Source: Tubulanus polymorphus
Taxonomy: Eukaryota; Nemertea; Palaeonemertea; Tubulaniformes; Tubulanidae
Direction of reading: 5' to 3'
DNA length: 64,000 nucleotides
Assembly: GCF_964204645.1 (NCBI RefSeq)
Contig: NC_134026.1
Location: 28,538,650-28,602,649, forward strand
Every line of letters starts with the position of its first letter. Position 1 is the stretch's first letter. Shown in pieces: positions 37,901 through 49,959 of this stretch. The notes below the pieces were generated by a model. It was given only the letters and a program-made list of their open reading frames with translations. It made no database searches and had not been told where the DNA came from. Made by a program: the position numbers and the translations under genes.

Positions 37901-40900
37901 TTCAGCGTGCTTACCAATATCATGAATAAATTTCTCTATTTTTGTTTGCATGCCCCAATATTTAAACTCCACTCGGCAAAGCTTATAAGCGGTCATTATT
38001 TTTTTCGTTGTCGATGGATTTTCATTGATTTCTTTCACGTAATCGAGTCGCCACGTCTCGGTCAAAGGACCGCGGCCGGTTTTGTCCGAAAAGAATATCT
38101 TTGGGTCCTCTTCTCTGCGATAGTCGCCACTCGAAATTGGGTCGAGTACGATATCCAGAAAATCTGAAATTACAGTGACTTTTCATATAACGAGTTGTGG
38201 AGAAACCGTGTTATTCTGGTATCAAATCAATCGATGTGATGACAGATACTACTTCGAGGGTTAACTAGATTTTTAGTATAAGCTTTCCCTACGAGTATAT
38301 AGTCTAGTCTATACACTAGTAGCATAACACAACTACTATATACACTAACAGTGAAAGCTTGAACTTTTAATAATATCTAGTTAAACTTTGAAGTACTATC
38401 TGTCTTCACATTTACCGATTTTTCATGTACCGGTACGTGAAACATTAAGTGCTTGCATTGCTAGAGCATTTCAATCAATCTATCGGACATCCTGCAATCG
38501 TTTCATAGTCGACCAGTACATTAATGGTTCATAATTATTGAAAGCAACGACAGTGTCTCCATAGTAATTCAGCTCAGTCAATATTTATGAGGTAGCATGA
38601 AAATATGCCCAGTAACAATTAATGGCACAACTCAAACTATGGGTAGATGATATCATAGCCGCGTGCACACAATCGCTAGTTAGTCCCTTCTTATTTGGCC
38701 TGTACCTAGATTTTTAGAACGGACCAAATCAATGCTGCGCGTTCATACACTGAAATTAGCTATCATTCCTGGTCCCGAGAGATGCAATATTGTGATTGAG
38801 AAGCACAGTTTCTATTCACACACGGAGAAATGGTTTGTTGCGAAATCTAGAACAGTAGATCAGTTTTTTTGGGGCCGGACCAGATCGGTCGATTCTAGTT
38901 GAACGGAGCTATTTAGAACGCTCGCTTACCTACAGTTCTGTTCCTTAAATCTGTATCTGATAATTCAAAAACGTTTTCTATTTCACCTCCGTCGTTGATA
39001 TATCTAGTTTCAATCTCTAATGTAAATCTCTCAATGAATGGACACCTATAACGGGTTTTTGTGTATGGGTAAGCATTCCAGGCTTCTTCTTCCACTCGCA
39101 ATGCATTCTTCGGCAATATTGCTTTCAACCAGCCTGAATTGAGAAATAAACGGTATATCAATTGAAGGTTTACTGTTCATGTACTGCTCACATCAAAAAT
39201 ATTGAAATATGAAGAAATGATAAGCAAATTGAAATGCCTTTCGATAAAACTGTAACCAGGATTTTCTGGATGAGTAAACCCTGCTTTGCCCTAACTAACC
39301 CTAGATTGAATCTGATACAGTGGGTTAGCTCTTTTTACACTGTTTACCGAGAATCTCAATCACCGATTAGTAAAATGAAGGAATTGATGACCAATTTCTG
39401 GCCGGCATAGAGCGTTTCCTACCAGACAACGCCATACTGCCAATACCACTGTCACACATAAGATGGACAACTTGCTTCGAGTCGGTTTCCAATTGTAGTT
39501 TTTCTTAAATGATTGATCGCAATGTTGAAAGCTCGGTGAATACGCAACAATTTCATCGGGACTCAGTCATTTTTCAATTTATATCAAATGCCTTTAATTA
39601 TGTGCCTGTTTAGGAGCGAACAAAAAAAACTCGCCGCACATTGATTAATGATTAACGAAACATAATGAAATGGAAACTCTGGTGAAACGTGGTACCGCAA
39701 CAGCAGGTGCTTCATAAAAGTATTTAGTTGCATTATAATACTGACCAATTCTAAACTCCCAAGAGACCAACAAAGAGAGAGAGAGAGAGAGATCAATATA
39801 CATGTAAAGGAATGCGATCTAACTGCAGATGGTCTTGATAATCTGATCGATAAACTTAACAAGACCAGAGCCGATATACTACAAGGTTATCTTCAACAGA
39901 AACCTTCCAGTTTAACCTTAAGTAATCATTACATTTATGGATAATTCCACGATACGGGAATGAGACGCTCTCTCGAACGCGTTCTCGTCATCAATCGACA
40001 TAATTTTCCAATTTAAATGTATGTAAAATGCGAGCGTGAAATCAACATAAACATGTTTGAACCGTGTAACTACGTTCTATAATTCAGAATTGATAATAAA
40101 TTGAAATTAGCATTCGCAGCGCGATGATGTGTACATGTAATACCATCCAACAGCTAGTTAATCTACCTGCAACTATCGGATTTTATTTTGTTTAACCTTT
40201 GCCGCTGGTATTCGAAGGATAGCGTATAAGTTACCGCATCACTAGATCAATTGCTGCTTTATAGTGCTATTTATATTTACACAGGGGTTTATCTCAAACA
40301 ATTGGTGCAAAGGAAATGCAGTCAGAAGTTGTAAACCTGATTTATGACATCATAGAAAATATCTTTTATATAAGCAAAACCCCCCAGCAAACGCTTTCAT
40401 ACATAAATGACCTATTCAGGGTCCCTACGTCATATCCTGGATGTAAGGAGTTTTCAAGGATTTTATAGGAGAAATTTCAAATTATCGAGGAAGCATCTCT
40501 CATCACTTCCATATCCCAATTACAGTACACTACTTCCAAATCAGTACTGTTTATCTCATTCGGTCGTATTATAAGCAAATTTTGATCATACACACTAACT
40601 AAACTCGGTTTTTAATTTTGTAACGACCCAAAATGGGGCGAAAAAATTCCTGGTCTCAATTTTACCGATTTCTAGGCTTAGTCCACTGTACAACTATAAA
40701 ACTACATAGATAAAAATTTCTAGTTGCCTGTTTTTCAAAATTGAAGGAGTTTTAAAGGAGTTTCAGGCATTTTGCTCAAATTAAAGGAGTTTCAAGCATC
40801 TTTAAAAGCATTTTCCATTTAGAAACATTTTCCATTTAGTTTTTAAGGAATCAAGCTGTCGTAGGGATCCTGGTATATCGGTCCGACAAAGATGGGAAGA

Positions 40901-43503
40901 TATTCCCGAGCATTAACTGAATATGGGTTTATTTCAGCGGTTGTTCAACTATTCATCGTTCTCTAGTCAAATTACCTGGTAGATGGCTGCCGATATGGTA
41001 TATTTTATACGTGTACTGGCCGTCACCTCCCGGTCCATCTTTATACGGCTCATTAACCAATATCTCAACACCGCTACCAGCCCCGGAACTTTCCTCCCTA
41101 CTCTTTTTCTGCAAAGAAAGAAAACAAGCCTCTGAATATCAGTCAAGTACCTCGAGCGAAGAGTCTCACGAGACACATATAACACAGTCAATTGAATGAA
41201 TTTAGCATTCACTGCAGCGAGAGTCCTCGGCTAGAAACAACATTGAAAGCTGATGACATTTTTTGAAGGACAGTTTTGTCAGACGTACATTCCGCGAGTG
41301 CTTGCGGTACAATCCAACGCGTTGCTTGGAACAAAACTGTTGACATTCTCTATAAAGAACGTGAAATGTAACACTTGATTCTACGGAACACTAATTCATA
41401 CAAGTATTGACAGCTCTATATCAGCTCTAGAAATATATCTGTATTCAAAATTACTCGTCTCATCATTTATTTACACGACTTCAATAGATATTGCAGGATG
41501 TAAGGCTAAAAAAAATTGATACCTTGTTTCTCCGCTCTGCTGAGCTTAAAAGTTGACCCGGCCGGCCGCTTATCTACCCTATACATTACTTTTTTTAAAA
41601 ATCGTGATCAATTTTACCATAACAGACCCGGCCGCCATAGAAATGAACTGTTTACAAAATTTATCATATTTTATAAAAATGACCCGGCCGCTGCGGAGAA
41701 ACAAGGTATCATTTTTGTTTAGCCTAAAGCATCGGAGGCTTTTCATTAAGAATTCATCCCCTGACTTACGAATTACAATCATATAATCGACCTATCTAAT
41801 TTTCTACGACGCAGCCACAGTGCATCAAATATCTGTTGTCGATATGATTTGTCAATAGAATAGTAATCAACATGCTCATAATTCAATAAAAATATCATCT
41901 GAAACACAGATGATGATAATGCGCGGCATTATTCATCAATTGCGATATTGGCTAAAATGCCTCAATCAAGTTCAATGCATGTGGACAGTATTAACACTGG
42001 ATGAAGAATTATAATATACTACTCAATAATTACGTAAATTGTATGAATCTAGTTAGTGAATAAAAACCAGAACTCGAAAGTTCGTTGCCGTTAAAATTCG
42101 ATATCATAATGAAATGAAAATTGAATACAAAATAAGAGTAATGAAATTTGATTAATTAAGAGATAAACACCATATGTACAAAGTAGTGCACATCGACTCA
42201 TACAGAAAACCTTAAATAATGCATACCAGGTAATACTCATTTATTACACAGTTTTTACAGCTTCAAAAAAAAAAACAACAACAAGGAAAGCAAGCAAGCA
42301 CGGAAATGCCTTCAATGGTTGCAGTAGAATATTTATTATTATCGCTAATATGCAGCCAATCTATCCGTTATATCTGTGTATCCCGCCTACGCAAAAATAT
42401 AAATCATTTTCGATCAATTCAATGATAAAACGACGAAGGCAGCGTCAGGCTGCGATTATCTGTAGATTCTACGCAGGTCCCGCGTAAGTATCAGCCGCAT
42501 GCATAACAGCTTTATAAACGTCGATGATCCGACGACTGAACGGAGCCGAAAATAATCATCGTAGCGTGACACGTTGACAGAAACTCAGTAAAACGATTTC
42601 CACTTTCTTATGCACGCTGAATACAGAGAGAATGCATTACAATCTATATCTGATATTAAGTGAGATATAGCGTGGTTTTATATTTAGCAAACCCCTGCAA
42701 GCTGAACACTTGTTGATTTATCAGTCTTCTCTCTCTCTCTCGTGACAAAGTCTGCTAGTCAGGAAATATTTATATCGGTATCGATCTGGAGAGATGAGAG
42801 ACGTAACATATGAAGCGATGAAATGTATTCATCCAGCTCCTTATATCCAGATATCTTTCTCCCTCCTCTTACTCCTCTCTCTCTCTCTCTGTCCGTCTAA
42901 TGGAAATGATGATGGCGATTCTCTGTAGGCCTATATGACATATGGTTGCGAGACTAAAGGAGATCTTCGTTACTATAAAATAATTTCATTCGATTTTATT
43001 TTTGTATATCTATCTTTCTAGTGTTTTCCATACATAACGCATTTCTAACATTGCTCTATTATGCATCATAATTATAAGTAAATTAAATTACTCTTTTATA
43101 CTTTTCCCGGGCATGTCTTTATTGATACAGCCTAGACTGGGAATTTCGTCATAAACCAATGTCAGGTGGAATTTTTCACAGTGATTTTCAAAAGGACACT
43201 TGGTCAGAAAAAGGGGGTTCGAAACCCCCTATAGGTACGCTCCTGATATACACACAATGTTATAGCCTGCATACTGATTACAAATTATCAAATTTTCAAT
43301 CCAAAAGAATATTGAAATCAGCTTTAACCACATTTAAACACATTTCTTCCATCTGATTAATGAATAGATGGTGATTAAAGGTGTTCATCCGTTAACTGTT
43401 TTACGCATTACAGCATAAATCGTACCTGTATCATATATAGTTGTGCGATCCTGTATTCATCTACAGTCATCGGTAGACCTATCCTATATTCCTTCACCAA
43501 CAT
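28977..43503 (-). CDS. PITPNM: Membrane-associated phosphatidylinositol transfer protein (RdgB/Nir)
   Basis: Twenty exons in genomic order: 28977-29348, 29782-29910, 29990-30173, 30398-30547, 30638-30903, 31252-31365, 31521-31669, 31756-31896, 33172-33339, 33470-33932, 34192-34408, 34693-34867, 35685-35837, 36797-36913, 37005-37109, 37407-37718, 37915-38163, 38930-39133, 40976-41108, 43426-43503; 1,292 residues, near the vertebrate PITPNM length. Residues 1 to about 250 are the PITP lipid-exchange domain ([17 protein letters not shown]). EFFDAED at 355-361 is a FFAT motif for VAP binding at the ER. GDSVG at 586-590 and [10 protein letters not shown] at 712-721 belong to the DDHD region, and an LNS2 domain covers about 1010-1180 ([28 protein letters not shown]). 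It moves PI and phosphatidic acid at ER-plasma-membrane contacts; in flies it supports photoreceptor signalling. The 5' leader has an acceptor at 43560 and a two-codon upstream ORF (ATGGATTGA). Large introns: 31897-33171, 39134-40975, 41109-43425. Confidence 0.95.
29400..29532 (+). mobile_element. Solo Penelope-like terminal repeat in PITPNM intron
   Basis: A 133-bp insertion flanked by a perfect 14-bp direct repeat AAAAAACTTTCAGA (29386-29399 and 29533-29546). Its sequence matches the right arm of the 7.4-7.76-kb fold-back element from the CACACCTGACGATG core through the GATTTAATAAATAAATTCT block to the ATCTTATT end, with a few substitutions, but lacks the inverted partner and the 37-base extension. 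It lies antisense in the last intron of PITPNM. The clean duplication implies target-primed insertion of a very short element. Confidence 0.75.
29409..29452 (+). ncRNA. Hammerhead-like ribozyme motif, copy C
   Basis: Identical across all functional boxes to copies A and B: CACAC, CTGACGA (29414-29420), extra T, GATCTC/GAGATC stem with TAGGGT loop, GAAACGTC (29440-29447), GTGTC. The predicted cleavage point is after C29447. Preservation in an independent insertion supports the motif being part of the element. Confidence 0.45.
32045..32064. repeat. Short (TA)n tract in PITPNM intron
   Basis: About ten TA units in the 1.27-kb intron 31897-33171. Nothing else recognisable was seen in that intron. 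Confidence 0.8.
35985..36120 (-). repeat. Possible tRNA-derived SINE in PITPNM intron
   Basis: The minus strand contains GGGTTCAATTCC, close to the RNA polymerase III B-box, about 35 bases after GAGGTTCG-like sequence where a degenerate A-box could be, followed by an unrelated body. No pairing of acceptor arms is possible, so it is not a functional tRNA gene. Weak call. Confidence 0.3.
39776..39792. repeat. Short (GA)n tract
   Basis: AGAGAGAGAGAGAGAGA-type run of eight or nine units in the 1.84-kb PITPNM intron. Confidence 0.8.
41504..41724. mobile_element. PIF/Harbinger-type MITE
   Basis: A 221-bp unit with about 32-bp terminal inverted repeats starting GGCTAAA and containing GATACCTTGTTTCTCCGC on both ends (two mismatches). 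It is flanked by the three-base direct repeat TAA (41501-41503 and 41725-41727), the TWA target duplication used by PIF/Harbinger DNA transposons. Inside, GACCCGGCCGC occurs three times (near 41555, 41627 and 41682). There is no transposase. It sits in the 2.3-kb second coding intron of PITPNM. Superfamily assignment rests on duplication length and end sequence. Confidence 0.65.
42726..42892. repeat. Two short (CT)n tracts
   Basis: CTCTCTCTCTCTC near 42728-42740 and a longer CT-rich run near 42857-42890, in the PITPNM intron between its first and second coding exons. Confidence 0.75.
43212..43230. repeat. G5/C5 hairpin
   Basis: AGGGGGTT and AACCCCCT are separated by CGA, an eight-pair hairpin resembling a tRNA T-arm. 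No tRNA body surrounds it; probably a repeat-element scar. Confidence 0.4.
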
Positions 43504-43975
43504 GGTGACGGGATAGTTCACACACACAACTAACTCGAGGTTCACCACTTCAATCCATCCTACAAAATAAAAATGCGCTCATTACTTATTAATAATGCAA
43601 AAGATGTAGATTTTTGCAATTTGAATAAATTCACCACCTGTGTATATGTCTGCGTGTAAACTGGTAGGGGTATACCAACAAAATGAAATGGAATCGGCTC
43701 TCGACAATTCTTCACGTGTTAATCTATACAAATAGCCCTGAAGTAAAGGACGTTTTTCTTTCTTATCGTGACAAATGGTTCTAAGTTCTCTAAATGTTTT
43801 AAACAAAACCGCAGTAAATTCTCAACCAGCTAGGAACTACTCCTGCGCAACTGAGACTAACGCATATTCGCCATTAGTCCCTAGTGAAATAATGCCCGAC
43901 CTTATTTATTTTAAGTTGGCCGCCAATAATTGTCGAACAAATAGTTTCGACTGGGCGATAAACCATTGTTAACAA

Positions 43976-43989
43976 ACTACCATGGTAAC
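43976..43989. promoter_or_regulatory. X-box-like palindrome (weak)
   Basis: GTTACCATGGTAGT on the minus strand, about 470 bp upstream of the PITPNM start codon, resembles the RFX-factor X-box (GTNRCC-N-RGYAAC) with one half-site imperfect. Sequence-only guess. Confidence 0.25.
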
Positions 43990-46900
43990 CACCAGTTAAC
44001 GGGAAGGAGAGACACGAGACGCTATGTTTCATTGTGTATTGATGTCTGGCATCCCCGGGCTGCTATCCCGATGTTTACCATTACCCAACTAATAATTCTT
44101 TCGTCCAAAACTATACAAGTCTGATAAAGATCTAAAGTCGGTTTTTCATACGCGGCTAAAATATGAGCGACGAAGTCATAAACCGATTAGCCTAATTTAG
44201 AATTAATAAAGCTTATAATTTTGATGTATTTATCAACAGTTCATCAGCGATGATATGTTCATTAGTTTGGTTTGGTTGATTTCTATAGACAAGAGTCTGT
44301 CTGATTCAATTTCAAAAACGTGAAATACTCGCGTAATTATTTCCTCATTCTGGTTATTCTTCAACCAGTTCGGTATTGGCGTGATAAGGGGTCATTTTCA
44401 TCATCGCATTGGTTAGCAAATTATCCACCGGCCACACCCAACCAGACAGTGCGATCAATACTAATAAACGAATAGTTACACCACATTCAATGAGAGTAAT
44501 TATAGGAAGATGATATAACTATAACTATACACTGTCTAATATCGTGGCAACCGTTCAGATAAAGTACAATTGTTGTCACGTCTATGCAGCAGATAGCTGC
44601 ATACGCGCACTCCTGTCGCTGAAACGCTTTTCTCTCCGATTCACCTTTGGCATTTAAGTTGGCAGTTTTTACGTCGTTGTGTTTATAGATTAGCTGCCAG
44701 CTCAATCAATTCCATGATTTTAACCCCTGTTTCACCGCAATACAGCGTAACCTCGTTATTAACCATTTATCAGTTTCTAGAATTTCATCCCAAAAAGGAA
44801 GATTTGAATAATTTCATACTGGAAAACGAACTATTTTTCACCGCGAACAGATTTCCTGGTCTACCGACATTCTTTTGTATTCGTTTGCTACTTTTTATCT
44901 CCAAAAAACCGGGTCTCGCCGATTAAAACTGAAATTGGTTTTTCACTGAATACATCGGTTACGCGAATGATTTATAAAACGTTTATTGAGGATGTGAATT
45001 AAATTCGAATTGATAAAGCGATTTATGGGATATGATCAGGAAATTGGAAGCACGGCAAATATACAAACATAGCCTGCATCCCGACACTTTATGGAAATTG
45101 CGTTCTAGTTGAGCATTGTACCGAGTAGGATTTCTCATACGCGCTTACATTATGTTGATTTTTCAAATCTAAACTTTAAGAAGTCGCATGAAATTGGTCG
45201 TCATTGATAGAAGATCAAAACCTAACATCACGAATTCGACAATTAAGTTGAAAAAAAAAAACAGAAATAGAGACCGTCATCAAATCAATAATAGAACATT
45301 ATCATCATCTTCAGCGGATTTCTAGAAAGGTCAATGCGAACAGTAACATTACCGATAATAACAATTCACATCCTATATCGGCTCCGGAAAAGGCGGAACA
45401 TGGAAACTCTCCGTGAATTCAATACTGAGTTCCAGGGGCCGATCCAGGGGTACAATCTGAGAATCGCATCAAGTATTTTAGGGCGAATAGGCATTCAGAC
45501 AGTGCTTCTACGACCCCCCTTTCCAACAGAATTTCATACAAAATCTACCCTTTGTTTCACAGAAATTGCCCTTCATAGATTCTTTTGACAAGATTGTGTC
45601 GCTTTTGAAAAAAAATGCCTTTGGGACCCGATTCATTGAGGACTGAGATCATACTTTTTTCTCATGATTTCATACCAAACACTGATAGTTCCAACAGGCG
45701 TATGTTGAATATACAGCTGAATGCATCGACTATTATTTGCTATTCAAATGAAAAAATCATTCCGAAATATTGGAAAAGTCCTTACAACGCATAGAATATA
45801 AAACAACAGAAAATACGTCTGCGATCAATTTCAAGTGCATAGCACGCATTAACACGATATAATGGAACAGAGGAACAAGTGGACTTTGAATGCGAAATTC
45901 ACAATCAATATACACGATATAACTATATTTTAATGATTTATACCCATATAAACCTTGCCTTTTCAGCCATGCCTAAGTCAGACTTTTGTCTCATTCTTTC
46001 TGATCTTTAACTCCGGACCAATTTTTCCAATCCCAGTTAGTCCGAATTAGGTGAGGTTTATTGTACTGGTACTTGTGAATGTGATTTTGACTAAAAATTT
46101 AGCGTAGTTCAACTCATGATTGTTACCCCGATGGAGCGGGAGGCGGCGATGTCATTTTTGAAAAGAACTTATCGTAGCTAGATCCTGCGAACCCCGTATA
46201 TCCCGGGCAATCTTGTGTATCAACCGAGCTACGAACACAATATTGCATGCTGTGAATAAGCCGCTTAACTCAACCATAAAAGAGGATTAATGATATCAGA
46301 CTTGTGAGAAACACATCTGCGAAATTACGCTAATATCTTTCGGAGTAGAAAAAAAAAAATATCGTATTCATGATCTCCCTAGCCACCGATTAAACTATTC
46401 AATCAAAAAAAAAATCAAACTTTCATTCATTAAGGCCGGACGTTGAGCGAACGTTTTCTAAAACAAGTTCATCAATTATTCCCGCAAAGACCGTCGTAAA
46501 CAACGGCGCTTTTTTTTTTTCATCGACGCGAAGAAGTTCATCGGATATAAAACGCTATCGCGCGAACGGACGTTATCGTCATCAATACCGGCTAAATAGA
46601 AAAACCGTAATCACCATAGAAACTGCTGTAGATTGAAATATTTCGATACAATTGAAACTGCAATGTCTAATACAGCGAGGCCTAGACGACGTGAAGACAG
46701 CATGTTTAATTGATAGTAGTTAATGCGAGGCTTGTAAGTATCAAGAGAGATGCACGCCGATGCATCTTGTCGTCGATACATCAACAAATGTAATTATTTC
46801 CTATAGAATTAAAATCAATTCTCTATTTCTTACCTTCTAAAGGGTATTTACGTTGTACAACACGATAACCAGCTAGTTAGTAATAAACAACCTGTAGTTT

Positions 46901-47028
46901 TCAGTACGGACCTCTCTCGCGTTTCTGATATAATAAATAATATCGCACTATGACGACGATTTACTCCTAGCGTTCAGTATTAAAAATCAACCAACCCGAC
47001 CTGCACTCCGGAACGCAGCAGCACCGCC

Positions 47029-47042
47029 GTTGCCATGGAAAC
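47029..47042. promoter_or_regulatory. X-box-like RFX site
   Basis: GTTGCCATGGAAAC is one base from the palindromic X-box GTTGCCATGGCAAC. It lies in a locally GC-rich patch (46997-47042) between PITPNM and GADD45GIP1, compatible with a promoter for either, or a distal one. Function is inference. Confidence 0.35.
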
Positions 47043-47256
47043 TGTTTCATATTAAAAGTAAGCTTAATACATGAAAAGCAGATCATGGTGGCCCTCTACT
47101 GGTAGACTACGGTATTACGATGATATTCAGAAACTGATTCTAAGAATGATACAAATTGTAACAATATATTCATCCAAGAAGTCTTAAAGAAATTTGACCC
47201 CTTCTACAAGATTTAGAGGCAATCTATTCCTGGACAACATGTTTAAAGTTTTAATA

Positions 47257-47261
<5 letters not shown>

Positions 47262-47290
<29 letters not shown>
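47262..47290. repeat. (TA)n microsatellite
   Basis: About 14 TA units in the intergenic region. Confidence 0.85.
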
Positions 47291-47291
<1 letters not shown>

Positions 47292-48920
47292 CAATTTACA
47301 GTCTGAAAAAAAATCCGAAATAACACAAAACACGTTAAACATCTAATAAACGAGTTGTCCTAAGCTTTTCCATCTTTTAAACACTTACCTAGAGATGTTT
47401 CGTACATAATTTTTTTTGCCCATTAAATCTATGAATTTATCGGTGTTTTAATCTACCTAACTAGTCAACTTGGAAACCATGAATTTCTTGACATTACATA
47501 CGTTACTGCTAGTGCTCGAAATAAAACAATACCACAGATGAATCAAGACTAAAACGATATATTGGTTTGAATTTCTTCCCAATAGGTACAATTGGAATAA
47601 TTTCGTACTGGATAAAACTAACTATCAACTATAATCAACATATTTTCTTGTTCCCTGAAGTTCGTGGCAAAGAGGTTCCACGGTTATTTCGCGGAAGACA
47701 AGTATTTGTTCCATAGCGCGTTCCTGATACAAAATAACCATTCAAGTTTCTTGCTTTAATTTCAAACAGGAAATATATCTTTGATTGAAAATTCGGACAG
47801 GAAAATCATTTTCACAGAACACGTGTACTTTGCCAAAAACTGGGATAAGTCGACCAAACAGGGTAGAGTTAACCTGCTATCTCTCTGTTGTTTCAGACAC
47901 AGAGGTAACCAATAAGATCATCGGTTATTGAGAATACCTTTGTACAGATTGTACTCTGAAATTAGCCCATAATATCTGTTCTTTTTGAAGTGTAATAAGC
48001 CTAGGTTGATTTTAAGGCAAACTTTTAAGACTACTACCGGTAACCTCAATTACAAAGAAATTGTTGCAGCTCATTAAGAATGAGGTCTATAATTATTAAT
48101 AACCAAGGCAGATTCCTGATTATCATAACTAAACATCTGTAATCAGTGAGACAAAATAGGCTAAATTGTTTGATGAAAACAACATTATTTACTACTACCT
48201 AGAGGGAGACAAATAAGGGAATTAATGAAACTGGCTATCACAGAAAACATGATACTCAAACCAAGTCTGATATTCAAACTAGTACCCGGGAATTAGTAGA
48301 ACCCATTAGGCCTACAAACAATTCAATTAGATTTAGAATCCATACACTTAGTACCTAGCTCTCGTTCACCGATGCATCAAAATCTGGGGTTCGGCCTACA
48401 CAGTCAGCTTGTACTCCTTGTTCAACTAAAGCATATCAGCTCCTGTTTCATAGTTTCTCGACATTTCATACAGAGACTGAGAGCTGCTAATGTGGATCGA
48501 AGCCGAAGGCCGTGGAACATCCCAATTGCAACATCCCAATTGATGAAATCCCTGACCTCACCATAACGCTTACCCTTGGTGTTGGTGGAAAGTGGGTGGC
48601 CCCATCTGCTATTTTGCTTTTTTAATGAATCAACGAGACCTACTTGAAAAAAATCTTCAAGCGATTTCCAACCAGACTAAGTAAATATAACCAAAACCTC
48701 TGTAAAAACATATATTTTACCTTAAGAACCAAAACCTTAAGTTTCGATAGGTTCAATTACGATTAAACGGATAGCGAACGCAGTTGACGAAGCGCAAATG
48801 TAGTGCAGTAACATAAATTAATCCAGAAGTTTTACTGTTATAGTTCCTTGTTTGTTTATACATTCTAGCATCAATCAGTGGTACCGTGGTGGCGCCACTG
48901 GCCGGTTCATAACTTCCAAT

Positions 48921-49933
48921 ATGGCCGCCTTAGCGAGAAATTTACAATTTTGCCGGCGAAAAATTATACAAATATCTCAAACCAGGAATCTAGTAACAAC
49001 GAGATGCGTTTCAGCTGATGGAGTTATTACAGAAACTGCTAGAAATAATGAAACTGCTGCAAATAGTGATGAATTCGTCGATGAAATCGAGTTAAAAAGG
49101 GACGTTTCCGGATTATCGGAAAGACAAGCTGCAAAACTCAACCATCGGGCTAAAATTTTCCCACCTAAATATGAACATGAACTAACACTGAAATTTAAGA
49201 GACAACAATATGCTCAGTTCGGACGAGAGTCAGGAATTGATCCGGCTATAATGTGGCCGACGAAACAAGAATTAGCCGATATGAAAGCCGATGAAATGGA
49301 ATGGGACCTGACGTTTGATCAGCTGGTGGAGAAAGTGAGAAAAGATGAAGAAAATGCAAGAATGATACGCGAAGAACGGTAAGAAATCGAAAAGCATAGG
49401 AGTGGATAAGATCTCCAGTATAATCCACTTAATTTCAATCATTTTGGACAAATTAGTTTAATCGGTTTATGAATGAGAAATCTGGGTTTAAACATCTTGA
49501 ATACATTTATATATTGTATTTGTATTGTTTTGGTGGATTTTTTATCATTTTATATCATATCTGGATAAGATGATCTAAAACTGAGTAAAAGTTAATACCA
49601 AGCGCATTTTCTTGTATTTCAAGGTCTTGATATTGTCTTATTTTCAGAATCCAAAAAGTGGAGAAGGCTATGGCTAAGATGCCAGAACTGATTGCAGGTT
49701 ATGAACAAAGATTAAAAGCCAAAGAAGAACAGATGAAGAAACAAGAGGAGAAAAAACAGAAATTATTAGAAGAGGCTCACGAATTTTTCGGTTACGAGAT
49801 CGATTCCAGAGATGCTAGATTCAAACAACTGCAAGAACTCAAAGATAAAGAAGAAGCGAAATTAGCAAAACAGCGGAAAAAAGAAGCAAAATTAGCTCGA
49901 TTGCAAGCTAAATTAACGGGAGTCGCGAGTTAA
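48921..49933 (+). CDS. GADD45GIP1: Mitochondrial ribosomal protein mL64 / CR6-interacting factor 1
   Basis: Two exons, 48921-49378 and 49648-49933 (247 residues; vertebrate proteins are about 220). The family core is clear: FPPKYEHELTLKFKRQQYAQFGRESGID, then WPTKQELADMKADEMEW, then MAKMPELI, and FFGYEIDSRDARFKQLQ near the end. Residues 1 to about 35 are Arg/Ser/Thr-rich and lack acidic residues, fitting a mitochondrial targeting peptide; residues about 155-245 are a Lys/Glu-rich coiled coil. The protein sits on the large mitoribosomal subunit near the exit tunnel and supports synthesis and insertion of OXPHOS proteins; vertebrate forms also bind GADD45 proteins in the nucleus. The ATG at 48921 (CAATATGG) was preferred over an in-frame ATG at 48852 because the latter would put a non-targeting 23-residue leader first. 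Confidence 0.92.
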
Positions 49934-49949
49934 TGTTATCGAATGAATG

Positions 49950-49955
49950 AATAAA
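49950..49955 (+). promoter_or_regulatory. Polyadenylation signal of GADD45GIP1
   Basis: AATAAA begins 17 bases after the stop codon, giving a very short 3' untranslated region. Confidence 0.6.
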
Positions 49956-49959
49956 TGCA

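Larger units (their letters stand above)
43560..48850. other. PITPNM upstream region, no coding gene seen
   Basis: The 5.3 kb between the PITPNM leader exon and GADD45GIP1 should hold the PITPNM promoter and at least one noncoding exon. It contains a (TA)n tract near 47262-47289, two X-box-like palindromes, and a short diverged repeat pair near 44784-44835 and 47569-47627. Open frames up to 84 codons are unremarkable. Confidence 0.45.
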
